Source: Maribacter arenosus (lineage in GTDB: Bacteria; Bacteroidota; Bacteroidia; Flavobacteriales; Flavobacteriaceae). Taken from it: a stretch of DNA of 64,000 nucleotides. The notes under the pieces are model-generated. The model searched no databases and had not been told where the DNA came from. It worked only from the letters and a program-made list of their open reading frames with translations. This document shows, one piece after another, positions 37,416 to 45,078 of the stretch. The position numbers and the translations under genes are program-made. The stretch covers positions 496,001 to 560,000 of the forward strand of contig NZ_JABTCG010000003.1 of the NCBI RefSeq assembly GCF_014610845.1. The letters are read 5' to 3'. Numbering within the stretch: position 1 is the stretch's first letter; each line of letters begins with the position of its first letter.

Positions 37416-38321
37416 CTATTGAACTGCTTCTTCTACCAATTGGTCAATTGAATTAAATGTTTGAATGTTCGACGGCAAGTTCCGAACATCCAATAATTGT
37501 GTTTGCCTTCCTAAAAGCAAAACTTTTGTGCCTTTTTGTTTTGAAATCGTTTGGGATAACTCTTCAATATATTTGTCTATTTTTTCCTTTTCCGGGGCTA
37601 CGGTGAAATAAGATACAAAATGGATATTGTCCACAAAACCGATAATCTCGCCCAGATTATCCAAGGGTATGGATTGCCCCAAATAAATGGATTTGTATCC
37701 ATGTAGAACTATTTCATAATTAAGGTAAAGCAATCCTATTTCATGAATCTCTCCCTCGGGTAAATATAACACAAAAGTCTTGTCAGTTTTGGTGGGCTCA
37801 TTAAGTTGTAACTTCTCAATATTAACCTGAATTTTTTGTTTGATCAATCCTGTAATAAAATGTTCATGGGCCGGAGTTATCGTATCGGTCTGCCATAATA
37901 AACCAAGTTCATTGAGTAAGGGAATAAAATAGTCCTTGAAGATATCCCGGAAAGAGTAGTCGGCCAAGAGGCTATTAAAGGTTTGAGCAAAGCGATTCTG
38001 ATCAAAATTTATCATTGCCAATTTAAAGGCATTCAACACATGGCTTTTGCTATTCTGAATAGCCATGATTTCTTGCACTTTAATTGGGATTTCATCTTCT
38101 TTCAACTTGGCAATCTTGGATATTTTAAAGCCATTGTTGTACAAAAGTGTAATGTTCAATAGTTTTTGAAGGCTTCCCAGACTATAAGTTCTTATATTGG
38201 TAGTGGTTCTTTCCGGGGAAAGAAGATTGTATCTTTTTTCCCAAATACGAATGGTATGGGCCTTTATTCCTGTAAGGTTTTCCAAATCACGGATACTGAA
38301 ATACTTCTTTATATTGTTCAT
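37416..38321 (-). CDS. MerR-family regulator with B12-binding-type domain (CarH/LitR-like)
   Basis: 301 residues. An N-terminal MerR winged helix (residues 7-75; FSIRDLENLTGIKAHTIRIW, RYNLL) is followed by a four-helix cap and a Rossmann domain. The cap holds W143-x9-E153-H154, the exact adenosylcobalamin-binding signature of CarH/LitR, and E191-I-H193-E-I-G196 stands where DxHxxG supplies the lower cobalt ligand. CarH proteins repress carotenoid genes in the dark and release DNA in light. Here it heads the crtI-crtB-crtZ operon, consistent with that job. Light or B12 response is inference; ExHxxG instead of DxHxxG is unusual. Confidence 0.87.
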   Translation of the reverse strand: MNNIKKYFSIRDLENLTGIKAHTIRIWEKRYNLLSPERTTTNIRTYSLGSLQKLLNITLLYNNGFKISKIAKLKEDEIPIKVQEIMAIQNSKSHVLNAFKLAMINFDQNRFAQTFNSLLADYSFRDIFKDYFIPLLNELGLLWQTDTITPAHEHFITGLIKQKIQVNIEKLQLNEPTKTDKTFVLYLPEGEIHEIGLLYLNYEIVLHGYKSIYLGQSIPLDNLGEIIGFVDNIHFVSYFTVAPEKEKIDKYIEELSQTISKQKGTKVLLLGRQTQLLDVRNLPSNIQTFNSIDQLVEEAVQ

Positions 38322-38342
38322 CTTTTAAAAAAAAAGTTTAAA

Positions 38343-38389
38343 CAAATATAGAATATATTTTGTTCGAATGTTAAAAAGTAAAGTTAAAA
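38343..38389 (-). promoter_or_regulatory. Promoter of the regulator-crt operon with direct repeats
   Basis: An exact TATATTTG -7 box (38343-38350, reverse strand) lies 21 nt before the regulator ATG. Where the -33 box should be, the reverse strand carries two copies of TTTTAAC (38370-38376 and 38383-38389) 13 bp apart. MerR/CarH-type proteins bind direct repeats, so these may be an operator; this is a guess from position. Confidence 0.4.
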
Positions 38390-38418
38390 TGTTGTTTTAG
38401 TTCTTATACAAAACAATA

Positions 38419-38452
38419 AAACCACCTTTGACCAAGCGGTCAAAAGTGGTTT
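38419..38452 (-). terminator. Terminator of tRNA-Leu
   Basis: A 15-bp stem with one C-A mismatch (38419-38433 with 38438-38452, loop AAGC) follows the tRNA on the reverse strand and ends in TTTTATTGTTTTG. Confidence 0.82.
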
Positions 38453-38455
38453 ATG

Positions 38456-38539
38456 TGCCCACGACTGGAGTCGAACCAGCACGTCCTTACGAACACTACC
38501 CCCTCAAGGTAGCGTGTCTACCAATTCCACCACGTGGGC
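38456..38539 (-). tRNA. tRNA-Leu (anticodon GAG)
   Basis: 84 nt on the reverse strand. The acceptor stem GCCCACG/CGTGGGC is perfect with discriminator A at 38456. The D arm contains AATTGGTAGAC, the anticodon stem is CTACC/GGTAG around loop TTGAGGG (anticodon GAG, reading CUC/CUU), the variable arm is long (TGTTCGTAAGGACGT), as in leucine tRNAs, and the T loop is TTCGACT. CCA is not encoded. A hairpin terminator follows and a -7 box precedes it. Confidence 0.97.
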
Positions 38540-38553
38540 CAAAAATTGGTCTG

Positions 38554-38561
38554 CAAATATA
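38554..38561 (-). promoter_or_regulatory. -7 box of tRNA-Leu
   Basis: An exact TATATTTG on the reverse strand, ending 14 nt before the mature tRNA 5' end. No clear -33 TTG is seen at the usual distance. Confidence 0.45.
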
Positions 38562-38620
38562 GGAAGCCGTTATTGAAGATAAAATTTATTGGCGTAATTA
38601 TTTTTCGTCTGATAAGGGCG

Positions 38621-39562
38621 TCAAGTACCCAGTTGGTAAACGTCTTTCAATTCGGTCAAGGATCCATCTGATTCATGAATTTTTAAATCGTATCTTATGT
38701 GTATCGGAGTACCTAATGGGCACCGATAATAAATAATCCAGGCATGGGCTTCCTTAACGCCGATACAACCATGTGAAATGGCTTTTTCCAACGTTATAGG
38801 ATTTGTGGTGGGGTGGATCAATTGCCCATTTTTGACTCCGTTGATTTCCGTTTCTATCCATGGTATTTGAGGCATTAAAGTAGTATTGCCGTCATCCCTT
38901 TTTGTATAATGGAATCGTCTGCCGGTAACGGGATTATAAAAGGCTGGATTTTTTTTAAAACCGACGATCTGCCCTTGCCCAGTTTTGGTTTTAAGATCTG
39001 TAATCCTATCCGACATTTTTAGGTACTTTCTATTGTTTTGGCCAATTCTAATTGGAAACGAATGCAGTAATGAAGAATCTTTATAAATCCGTAACCTATA
39101 TTCCGGCAGATTAATATCGATCCATGTTTTTTTAAATGATTCCATAATTGATTGGGCATTCAATGAATCTGGGACCAACAGTGTGTCGGAAGGTCGTAAA
39201 ACTATCATTTCCCGTTGATCTAACGTAAAGGAGTCCCTTGCCATCATACTATAGTAATCGGTTCGTACCAAAGTATCTATAATCCATGGATTTGCATTGA
39301 CCAGTACATGTTCGGAGAGTGTATAATTTGTCATACTATCATAGGTGGATATCAAGGAATCCATAAAATCGAAATATTTTCCAATTCGAATGGTATCTGT
39401 AATGACAATAGGCCCGATCAATTTAGGTTTTTCCAAAAAGACTTCAGTATGGGTCACCTCTTCGATTTTTGGTTGCCATTGGCTTTCTACCAATTTGGCT
39501 AAAGCGATGGTAATCAAGAGTAGTAGAAGCAACATTAAGGTATGCAAAAGTCTTTTAGACAT
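38621..39562 (-). CDS. L,D-transpeptidase (YkuD family)
   Basis: 313 residues. A membrane anchor or signal helix lies at 7-23. The YkuD domain covers about 152-300, with H250 (GQLIHPT) and the active-site motif S263-H-G-C266-I-G-V-K, where C266 is the nucleophile. The enzyme makes 3-3 crosslinks or attaches proteins to peptidoglycan. It follows the HMA-like gene by 19 nt and is probably driven by that gene's operator-bearing promoter, linking it to the candidate regulon. Confidence 0.92.
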   Translation of the reverse strand: MSKRLLHTLMLLLLLLITIALAKLVESQWQPKIEEVTHTEVFLEKPKLIGPIVITDTIRIGKYFDFMDSLISTYDSMTNYTLSEHVLVNANPWIIDTLVRTDYYSMMARDSFTLDQREMIVLRPSDTLLVPDSLNAQSIMESFKKTWIDINLPEYRLRIYKDSSLLHSFPIRIGQNNRKYLKMSDRITDLKTKTGQGQIVGFKKNPAFYNPVTGRRFHYTKRDDGNTTLMPQIPWIETEINGVKNGQLIHPTTNPITLEKAISHGCIGVKEAHAWIIYYRCPLGTPIHIRYDLKIHESDGSLTELKDVYQLGT

Positions 39563-39581
39563 TTGATTGAATGGTGTTGTA

Positions 39582-39818
39582 CTAAGGTTTGGTGTTCTTA
39601 TCGAGGTGATGGGTATCGTTCACTACATAATACCCCATTTCGATCAATTCTTTTCTGACCTTTTCGAGTGAAGGATACTCCCCGTATTCAAAAGAAATCA
39701 ATCCATTTTCCCGGTCGACTTCTACATTCCACACTTGTTTTAGGGTGTGAAGTCTGCCCACGATTTCCTTAATATTCATTTTATGGGCCGTCTGTTGTAC
39801 CTCAAAGGTTGTTTTCAT
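39582..39818 (-). CDS. HMA-like ferredoxin-fold protein without metal cysteines
   Basis: 78 residues. The pattern beta-alpha-beta-beta-alpha-beta (MKTTFEVQQTAHKMNIKEIV, WNVEVDRENGLISFEY, LEKVRKELIEMGYYVV) is that of heavy-metal-associated domains, but the loop where MxCxxC would stand (around residues 9-14) has no cysteine, and there is none in the protein. It therefore cannot bind copper in the usual way. It is first in a unit with an L,D-transpeptidase and has a candidate operator-promoter upstream. Function unknown; family assignment rests on fold pattern only. Confidence 0.62.
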   Translation of the reverse strand: MKTTFEVQQTAHKMNIKEIVGRLHTLKQVWNVEVDRENGLISFEYGEYPSLEKVRKELIEMGYYVVNDTHHLDKNTKP

Positions 39819-39837
39819 GGTATCCTATTTCTTTTCA

Positions 39838-39880
39838 CTAAGATAATTCAAGTTGATTGCTCTGAAAATGAGCTACATCA
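39838..39880 (-). promoter_or_regulatory. Operator-promoter module 1 (HMA-like/L,D-transpeptidase)
   Basis: Reverse strand: TGATGTAGCTCA (39869-39880, one mismatch to TGAY-N4-RTCA; ATGA...TCAT in the flanks), 23 nt, then TATCTTAG (39838-39845; one mismatch to TAnnTTTG). It is 20 nt upstream of the ATG at 39818. Confidence 0.55.
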
Positions 39881-39916
39881 TAGGTGTCTATAATAACGAA
39901 GAATACATTTGGGGTA

Positions 39917-39959
39917 TGACCATGGTCATTTATAAAAAAGGACAATCCAACTATATTTG
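39917..39959 (+). promoter_or_regulatory. Operator-promoter module 2 (mla operon)
   Basis: TGACCATGGTCA (39917-39928), a perfect palindrome within ATGACCATGGTCAT, then 23 nt and an exact TATATTTG (39952-39959). The operator centre falls near -41 of the predicted start, the class II activator position. Module 1 faces the other way in the same gap. Confidence 0.65.
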
Positions 39960-39988
39960 AAGTATACCTTTTTAGAACATCATTAGCC

Positions 39989-40771
39989 ATGGCTTATGTA
40001 ATTCAATCGTATAAGAAGATAAGGCAGTTCTTTATTGAAATAGGGGAGTTGTCCTATTTTGCCATCCGGTATTTTAAAGAAGCATTGAAACCTCCATGGG
40101 AATTCAAGGAGTTGATTCGACAATGTTACCATATGGGCAACAGATCTCTTGTTCTTGTTGGGGTTACGGGATTCATCATAGGTTTGGTACTGACTTTGCA
40201 ATCGAGACCCACATTAATGGAATTTGGTGCCGTTTCATGGATGCCCAATATGGTAGGCATATCCATAGTCAGGGAGATTGGCCCGGTCATTACCGCATTG
40301 ATTTGTGCAGGCCGGATCGCCTCTGGGATAGGGGCGGAATTAGGTTCCATGCGCGTAACGGAGCAGATCGATGCCATGGAAGTCTCGGGAACCAATCCTT
40401 TTAAATACTTAGTGGTCACCCGAATAACGGCCACCACCCTAATGCTTCCATTATTGGTGATTTTTGGGGATACCGTGGCTTTATATGGTTCGGCCTTGGT
40501 CGAAAACCTTAAAGGCGATGTGTCATTCCAACTGTATTTCAATACTGTTTTCGATGCCTTGGAATTCGGTGATCTCGTTCCCGCGACCATCAAGTCGTTT
40601 TTCTTTGGATTTACCATAGGATTGGTGGGGTGTTACAAGGGGTACTATTGTAAAAAAGGAACGGCAGGGGTCGGCGTTGCGGCAAATACCGCAGTGGTCA
40701 CGGCATCGCTACTACTTTTTGTAGTTGACTTCATTGCCGTTTTCGTATCGGATATTTTTTATGAATTATAG
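39989..40771 (+). CDS. mlaE: MlaE-type ABC transporter permease
   Basis: 260 residues, about six hydrophobic helices. The family core IGFIIGLVLTLQ-like segment reads GVTGFIIGLVLTLQSRPTL, followed by GVSIVREIGPV-like ISIVREIGPVITALICAGRI and ELGSMRVTEQIDAMEVSGTNP, a signature of MlaE/Tgd1. Together with the ATPase and MCE protein that follow it forms a phospholipid transporter between the membranes that keeps the outer membrane asymmetric. MlaB and MlaC are not found here. Its promoter carries a candidate operator. Confidence 0.94.
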   Translation: MAYVIQSYKKIRQFFIEIGELSYFAIRYFKEALKPPWEFKELIRQCYHMGNRSLVLVGVTGFIIGLVLTLQSRPTLMEFGAVSWMPNMVGISIVREIGPVITALICAGRIASGIGAELGSMRVTEQIDAMEVSGTNPFKYLVVTRITATTLMLPLLVIFGDTVALYGSALVENLKGDVSFQLYFNTVFDALEFGDLVPATIKSFFFGFTIGLVGCYKGYYCKKGTAGVGVAANTAVVTASLLLFVVDFIAVFVSDIFYEL

Positions 40772-40772
40772 C

Positions 40773-41555
40773 ATGAACGATCAACAGCACATTTTAAAAC
40801 AAAATGAACAGGTCGCAACCAAGGAAATGGTTATCGAAATTCGAGACTTGCGCAAGAGCTTTGGTGATAACCATGTGCTGAACGGTTTCTCAATGACGCT
40901 TTATAAAGGTGAGAATCTTGTGGTCATGGGCAAATCAGGTTCCGGAAAATCGGTGATGATCAAATGTTTGGTAGGACTGATGCAGCCCGATAGCGGTTTT
41001 CTTTCGGTCATGGGCAAGGAGATCAAAACCTTGGATCGCAAAACCTTGGATGCCCTGAGATCGGATATCGGATTTTTATTCCAGGGTAGTGCGCTTTATG
41101 ATTCCATGACGGTTCGTGAGAACCTGGAATTTCCTATGCGAAGGCATAAGGAAAAGTTGGGAAACATAGAGGATACTACGCCTTTGGTATTGGAAGCTTT
41201 GGAAAATGTGGGACTGGCACACACCATGGACCTCATGCCCTCTGAACTTTCCGGGGGAATGAAAAGACGGGTAGCCTTGGCCAGGACCCTGATTTTAAAA
41301 CCAAAAATCATATTGTATGACGAACCGACCAGTGGCTTGGATCCAATAACAGCTAAGGAGATTATTGAACTAATGCGTAGTATTCAAAAAATGTACGGCA
41401 CTTCCTCTTTGATCATTACCCATGATGTGGACTGTGCCAGGGTAATTTCAGAACGCATGGTACTTTTGGTAGATGGGATTAATTATGCGGAAGGTTCTTA
41501 TGCCGAGCTGTCGAAATCAACCGATCCAAAGGTAGAAGCATTCTTTAAAAAATAA
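40773..41555 (+). CDS. mlaF: MlaF-type ABC transporter ATP-binding protein
   Basis: 260 residues from the ATG at 40773, one base after the mlaE stop; an ATG at 40761 and an overlap start at 40725 are in frame and possible. Walker A is VMGKSGSGKSVMIKCLVG, the signature LSGGMKRRVALARTL and Walker B IILYDEPTSGLDP are intact, and DSMTVRENLEFPM matches the MlaF Q-loop region. It powers the MlaE permease. Confidence 0.93.
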   Translation: MNDQQHILKQNEQVATKEMVIEIRDLRKSFGDNHVLNGFSMTLYKGENLVVMGKSGSGKSVMIKCLVGLMQPDSGFLSVMGKEIKTLDRKTLDALRSDIGFLFQGSALYDSMTVRENLEFPMRRHKEKLGNIEDTTPLVLEALENVGLAHTMDLMPSELSGGMKRRVALARTLILKPKIILYDEPTSGLDPITAKEIIELMRSIQKMYGTSSLIITHDVDCARVISERMVLLVDGINYAEGSYAELSKSTDPKVEAFFKK

Positions 41556-41559
41556 GATC

Positions 41560-42543
41560 ATGGCAAAAACAACATTGGAAAATTTGAAACTTGGGATTTT
41601 CGTGGTATTAGGAACAGCCTTGCTCGTCTTGGCCGCTTATTTGATTGGTAATCGACAAAACATGTTTGGTGAGACAATCACTATAAGCGCAGTATTTCAA
41701 AATGCCAACGGCCTCCAAAAGGGTAACAACGTTCGCTTCTCAGGTATTAACGTGGGTACGGTGAGAAATATGGAAATGGTGAATGATACGACCATTCGGG
41801 TATATATGGTCATCGAAAAAAATATGCAACCGCATATCAAAAAAGATGCTGTTGCTACAATTGGCTCCGATGGGTTGGTGGGTAGTATGATCCTGAATAT
41901 CCTTCCGGGAAAAGGCACGGCCTCCACCATTTTAGAGGGCGATGAACTACAATCCTACAGTAGAATAGCAACGCAGGATATGTTGAGCACGCTGAATACA
42001 ACAAATGAGAATGCTGCTATTTTAACCTCTGATTTACTAAAAGTGACCCAAGCGATGACAAAAGGAAAGGGTACACTGGGCAGGTTGTTGAACGACACCC
42101 TCATGGCGAACGATTTGATGAAGACCCTTACCAACCTAAAAAATGCAAGCCGAAATACCGATGTTACGATTCGGAAATTGAACACCATGTTAGATCAGGT
42201 CGATTTTGAAAAAAGTGTAGCGGGTGTTCTTTTGAACGATTCTATAAATGGATCGAAAATGCAAAATCTACTTGCTAATATGGAAGAATCGGGAAACGAA
42301 ATAGCGAAAATGACCCAAAATTTAGATACCATAATCGGTGATTTCAAGAAAGGGAAGGGTGCAATTGATTACTTGACCAAAGACACGGTTTTGGTGAACA
42401 GCTTGGATGCTACCATAAAAAATATTGAGGAGGGGTCGATTAAATTCAATGAGAATATGGAGGCTTTGAAACATAATTTCCTAACTAGACGATATTTTAG
42501 GAAGTTGGAGAAAAAGGAAGAAAAGGAAACGACAAGGGAATAA
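41560..42543 (+). CDS. mlaD: MlaD/MCE family substrate-binding protein
   Basis: 327 residues. One N-terminal helix (about 10-27) anchors it in the inner membrane. The MCE/MlaD domain follows at about 38-118 (ITISAVFQNANGLQKGNNVRFSGINVG broken as VFQNANGLQKGNNV, FSGINVGTV; DGLVGSMILNILPG). The remaining 200 residues are mostly helical with repeats of the GKGTLGRLLND / KGAIDYLTKD type, as in MCE proteins that build long tunnels. It carries lipid across the periplasm for the MlaEF complex and starts 4 nt after mlaF. Confidence 0.93.
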   Translation: MAKTTLENLKLGIFVVLGTALLVLAAYLIGNRQNMFGETITISAVFQNANGLQKGNNVRFSGINVGTVRNMEMVNDTTIRVYMVIEKNMQPHIKKDAVATIGSDGLVGSMILNILPGKGTASTILEGDELQSYSRIATQDMLSTLNTTNENAAILTSDLLKVTQAMTKGKGTLGRLLNDTLMANDLMKTLTNLKNASRNTDVTIRKLNTMLDQVDFEKSVAGVLLNDSINGSKMQNLLANMEESGNEIAKMTQNLDTIIGDFKKGKGAIDYLTKDTVLVNSLDATIKNIEEGSIKFNENMEALKHNFLTRRYFRKLEKKEEKETTRE

Positions 42544-42758
42544 GTGACAATGGGATGTGCAAATAACCTTAATTCAATACCACAGATCACATATTTCATA
42601 TCGTGATTTGGTGGGATATATTTTTATAATCCCTAACCTGTATTTATTGACCTTCGAGAGTAAGGGTGCCTTGAAGTATGAATTATGGAAATATAATGGA
42701 TTTGATTATTTTATAGGGAAAGAAAATTTGGCTTTCTAGATTAATAAAACATAAAAAC

Positions 42759-43157
42759 ATGGAAAAGATGAACTACTATTTTAACAAAACACTGAAGAAT
42801 TCGACTTTTGATGAGGTCATATCGAAAATAACTGAAGCCTTAAAAGAAGAGGGTTTTGGTATACTCACTGAAATAGACATCAAAACCACCTTTAAGAAAA
42901 AGCTCGATGTTGATTTTCCAAACTATAAGATCTTAGGCGCCTGTAATGCACCATTTGCCTACAAAGCCCTTAAAGCTGAAAACAAAATCGGTACAATGCT
43001 CCCCTGTAATGTTATTGTCCGTGAGGTGGATGATGGATCCATAGAGGTCGCAGCAGTCGACCCAATAGCTTCTATGATGGGTGTTAAAAACGAAAAATTA
43101 GCAGGTATAGCCGAGGAAGTAAGGGATAAGTTAAGAAGAGCCGTCAACAGACTTTAG
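42759..43157 (+). CDS. DUF302 domain protein
   Basis: 132 residues, soluble. It starts MEKMNYYFNKTLKNSTFDEV and shows the DUF302 core (ALKEEGFGILTEIDIKTTFKK split as EEGFGILTEIDI, FPNYKILGACNAPFAYKAL, MLPCNVIVREV). The conserved Cys of ILGAC and LPC are present. DUF302 proteins are small alpha/beta proteins of unknown role, often near stress and respiration genes. It is alone in its unit; upstream there is only a half-match to the operator seen elsewhere in this block. Confidence 0.92.
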   Translation: MEKMNYYFNKTLKNSTFDEVISKITEALKEEGFGILTEIDIKTTFKKKLDVDFPNYKILGACNAPFAYKALKAENKIGTMLPCNVIVREVDDGSIEVAAVDPIASMMGVKNEKLAGIAEEVRDKLRRAVNRL

Positions 43158-43215
43158 ACGGTGGAATGGCTGATTACCTGATTGAATTTATTGTGGTTAA
43201 CCGCTCTTAATGGAC

Positions 43216-43258
43216 TGACCCAAATCATTACATACTTTTCTCCATGGTTGTATTTTTA
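43216..43258 (+). promoter_or_regulatory. Operator-promoter module 3 (flavin reductase operon)
   Basis: TGACCCAAATCA (43216-43227), 23 nt, then TATTTTTA (43251-43258, last base off consensus). It lies 28 nt upstream of the ATG at 43287. The reverse complement of the operator, TGATTTGGGTCA, is nearly the same word as modules 4 and 5. Confidence 0.65.
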
Positions 43259-43286
43259 ACTATATGCAAATACAATTATACACCAC

Positions 43287-43898
43287 ATGGATACCTTGAA
43301 GCAGGATGGTTTTATATCCTTGGATTTAGATTTGCCCATCTGGGAACGTTTTTTTACCGTTGCTCCTTTGGTGGTAGTCGGTACCAAGGAAGATGAGGGG
43401 TATGACCTTGCGCCAAAACATATGGTGACGCCTTTAGGGTTTGGAAATTTTTTTGGTTTTGTTTGCACATCACGACACAGTACATATCATAATGTAAAGA
43501 AGACTAAGGAGTTTACCGTAAGTTTTCCAAGGGCCGAACAAATTATTGCCACTTCCATTAGTGCTTCCCCGCGTAAGGGGGAGACTCCAAAATCATTGGG
43601 AATTATCGAAGCCCTTCCCATTGTTAAGGCCACCACCATGAATGCCCCACTGCTAAGAGATTCCTATTTGTATTTTGAGTGTAAACTTTTTAAGATTATA
43701 GATGGTTTTGACGGGTATGCTTTGATTACCGGTACCATAAAGGCAGTGTATGTGCATCGGGATTACCTTCGGGTTTCCGAAGGCGATGATCAATTGCAGC
43801 TCAAACAGAATCCATTACTGGCCTATATCGCAAACGGACGTTTCGCCAAAGTTTCAGATACCTACAATTTTCCATTTCCTAAAGACTTTAAGCGATGA
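43287..43898 (+). CDS. Flavin reductase-like FMN-binding protein
   Basis: 203 residues. The split-barrel flavin reductase fold is read from RFFTVAPLVVVGTKEDEG, HMVTPLGFGNFFGFVC and HNVKKTKEFTVSFPRAEQ, the usual flavin-binding strands. It could reduce FMN for a partner or act as an FMN-dependent oxidoreductase. It shares an ATGA overlap with the downstream M20 peptidase gene and a DUF1611 gene follows, so the three probably work on one substrate. The substrate is not known. Confidence 0.88.
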   Translation: MDTLKQDGFISLDLDLPIWERFFTVAPLVVVGTKEDEGYDLAPKHMVTPLGFGNFFGFVCTSRHSTYHNVKKTKEFTVSFPRAEQIIATSISASPRKGETPKSLGIIEALPIVKATTMNAPLLRDSYLYFECKLFKIIDGFDGYALITGTIKAVYVHRDYLRVSEGDDQLQLKQNPLLAYIANGRFAKVSDTYNFPFPKDFKR

Positions 43899-45067
43899 CG
43901 TCTGGAGATAGCTTAACCGCCACCGCAATCATGGACTATCTCAAGGCAAATGAAAATCAGATGGTCGAATTTCTCAAAGGATTGGTGACCCTGGAAACCC
44001 CATCCAAAGATGTCGAATCCCAGTTCAAAATATTAAAAATATTAGGCGATACCTTGCGGGACCTCGACTATTATGTACTGCATGTTCCAGGAATGGAAAC
44101 AGGAGGGTATCTCTATGCACGTCCCAATCACAGGAAGAGGAAAAATCCTCGACAATTATTGTTGGGTCATTGTGATACGGTATGGAAATCGGAAACATTA
44201 AAATCAATGCCAATTGTTGAAACAGGCGGCAAAATGACCGGCCCGGGAATTTACGATATGAAGGCGGGTTTAACCCAACTTGTTTACGCTTTAAAAGCTA
44301 TAAAGGAGCTTTCACTTCCTATGCCAATAAGCCCCGTTGTACTCATCAATTCGGACGAAGAAATTGGGAGCAGAGAATCGCGGGCAGCCATTAAGCGGCT
44401 GGCGAAAATTGCTGATAGGACTTTTGTGATGGAGCCGCCTTTAGGCTTTGAAGGAAAACTTAAGACGGCTAGAAAAGGCTTGGGACGTTTTACTATCACT
44501 GTGAAAGGAAAAGCGGCCCATGCGGGATTAGATCCCGGTAAAGGGGTAAATGCTATTGTGGAACTATCACATCAAGTACAGCAACTGTATGCCATGAACG
44601 ATTTTGATAAAGGCATAACCGTAAATGTCGGAACCATTCAGGGGGGTATCTCACCAAACGTAGTGGCACCCGAAAGTAAGGCGGTGGTTGATGTTAGGGT
44701 TTTAAATCATGAAGATGGTTATAAAATCACAAAGAAGATTTATGGTTTACGACCAACAATCCCTAATGTTGAAGTACATGTAGAAGGAGGAATGGGACGT
44801 CCTCCTATGGAACGTACCCTCAGAAATCAAAAACTATGGCAGTTGGCAAAATCAAAGGCACTGTTATTGGGATTGGAGTTGCAAGAGGCAACGGCAGGTG
44901 GTGGATCTGATGGAAACACCACAAGCCTGTACACCGCCACCTTGGATGGACTGGGAACCACAGGGGACGGTGCACACGCGGCCCATGAATTCATTTTTTT
45001 GGAACATTTGATACTTAGAACCGCCTTGTTAACCCTATTGGTAGTTTCAAATGCAAAGGAAATTTAA
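43895..45067 (+). CDS. M20 family metallopeptidase (carboxypeptidase G2-like)
   Basis: 390 residues, cytoplasmic (no signal). Zinc ligands of the family are visible: H92 and D94 in LLGHCDTVW, D121 in GPGIYDMKAG, the general base pair E155-E156 in NSDEEIGS, E180 in VMEPP, and a C-terminal His in AAHEFIFLEH. The dimerisation domain lies between (GKAAHAGLDPGKGVNAIVEL). Family members cleave dipeptides or remove acyl groups from amino acids. Being coupled to a flavin reductase-like gene and a DUF1611 gene suggests catabolism of a modified amino acid. Confidence 0.9.
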   Translation: MTSGDSLTATAIMDYLKANENQMVEFLKGLVTLETPSKDVESQFKILKILGDTLRDLDYYVLHVPGMETGGYLYARPNHRKRKNPRQLLLGHCDTVWKSETLKSMPIVETGGKMTGPGIYDMKAGLTQLVYALKAIKELSLPMPISPVVLINSDEEIGSRESRAAIKRLAKIADRTFVMEPPLGFEGKLKTARKGLGRFTITVKGKAAHAGLDPGKGVNAIVELSHQVQQLYAMNDFDKGITVNVGTIQGGISPNVVAPESKAVVDVRVLNHEDGYKITKKIYGLRPTIPNVEVHVEGGMGRPPMERTLRNQKLWQLAKSKALLLGLELQEATAGGGSDGNTTSLYTATLDGLGTTGDGAHAAHEFIFLEHLILRTALLTLLVVSNAKEI

Positions 45068-45078
45068 AAAGAATTATC

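Noticed and set aside
42586-42607. Inverted repeat ATCAC/GTGAT upstream of the DUF302 gene
   Set aside because: Arms are only five bases with a 12-nt spacer; this is expected by chance in AT-rich DNA.
42557-42739. 60-residue forward open frame between mlaD and the DUF302 gene
   Set aside because: Composition is unlike its neighbours, it has no recognisable domain, and it includes the likely promoter of the DUF302 gene.
42702-42744. Possible ninth operator-promoter module before the DUF302 gene
   Set aside because: A half-match TGATTATTTTAT and TAGATTAA are present, but the second operator half is wrong and the spacing is 22 nt, so I do not count it.
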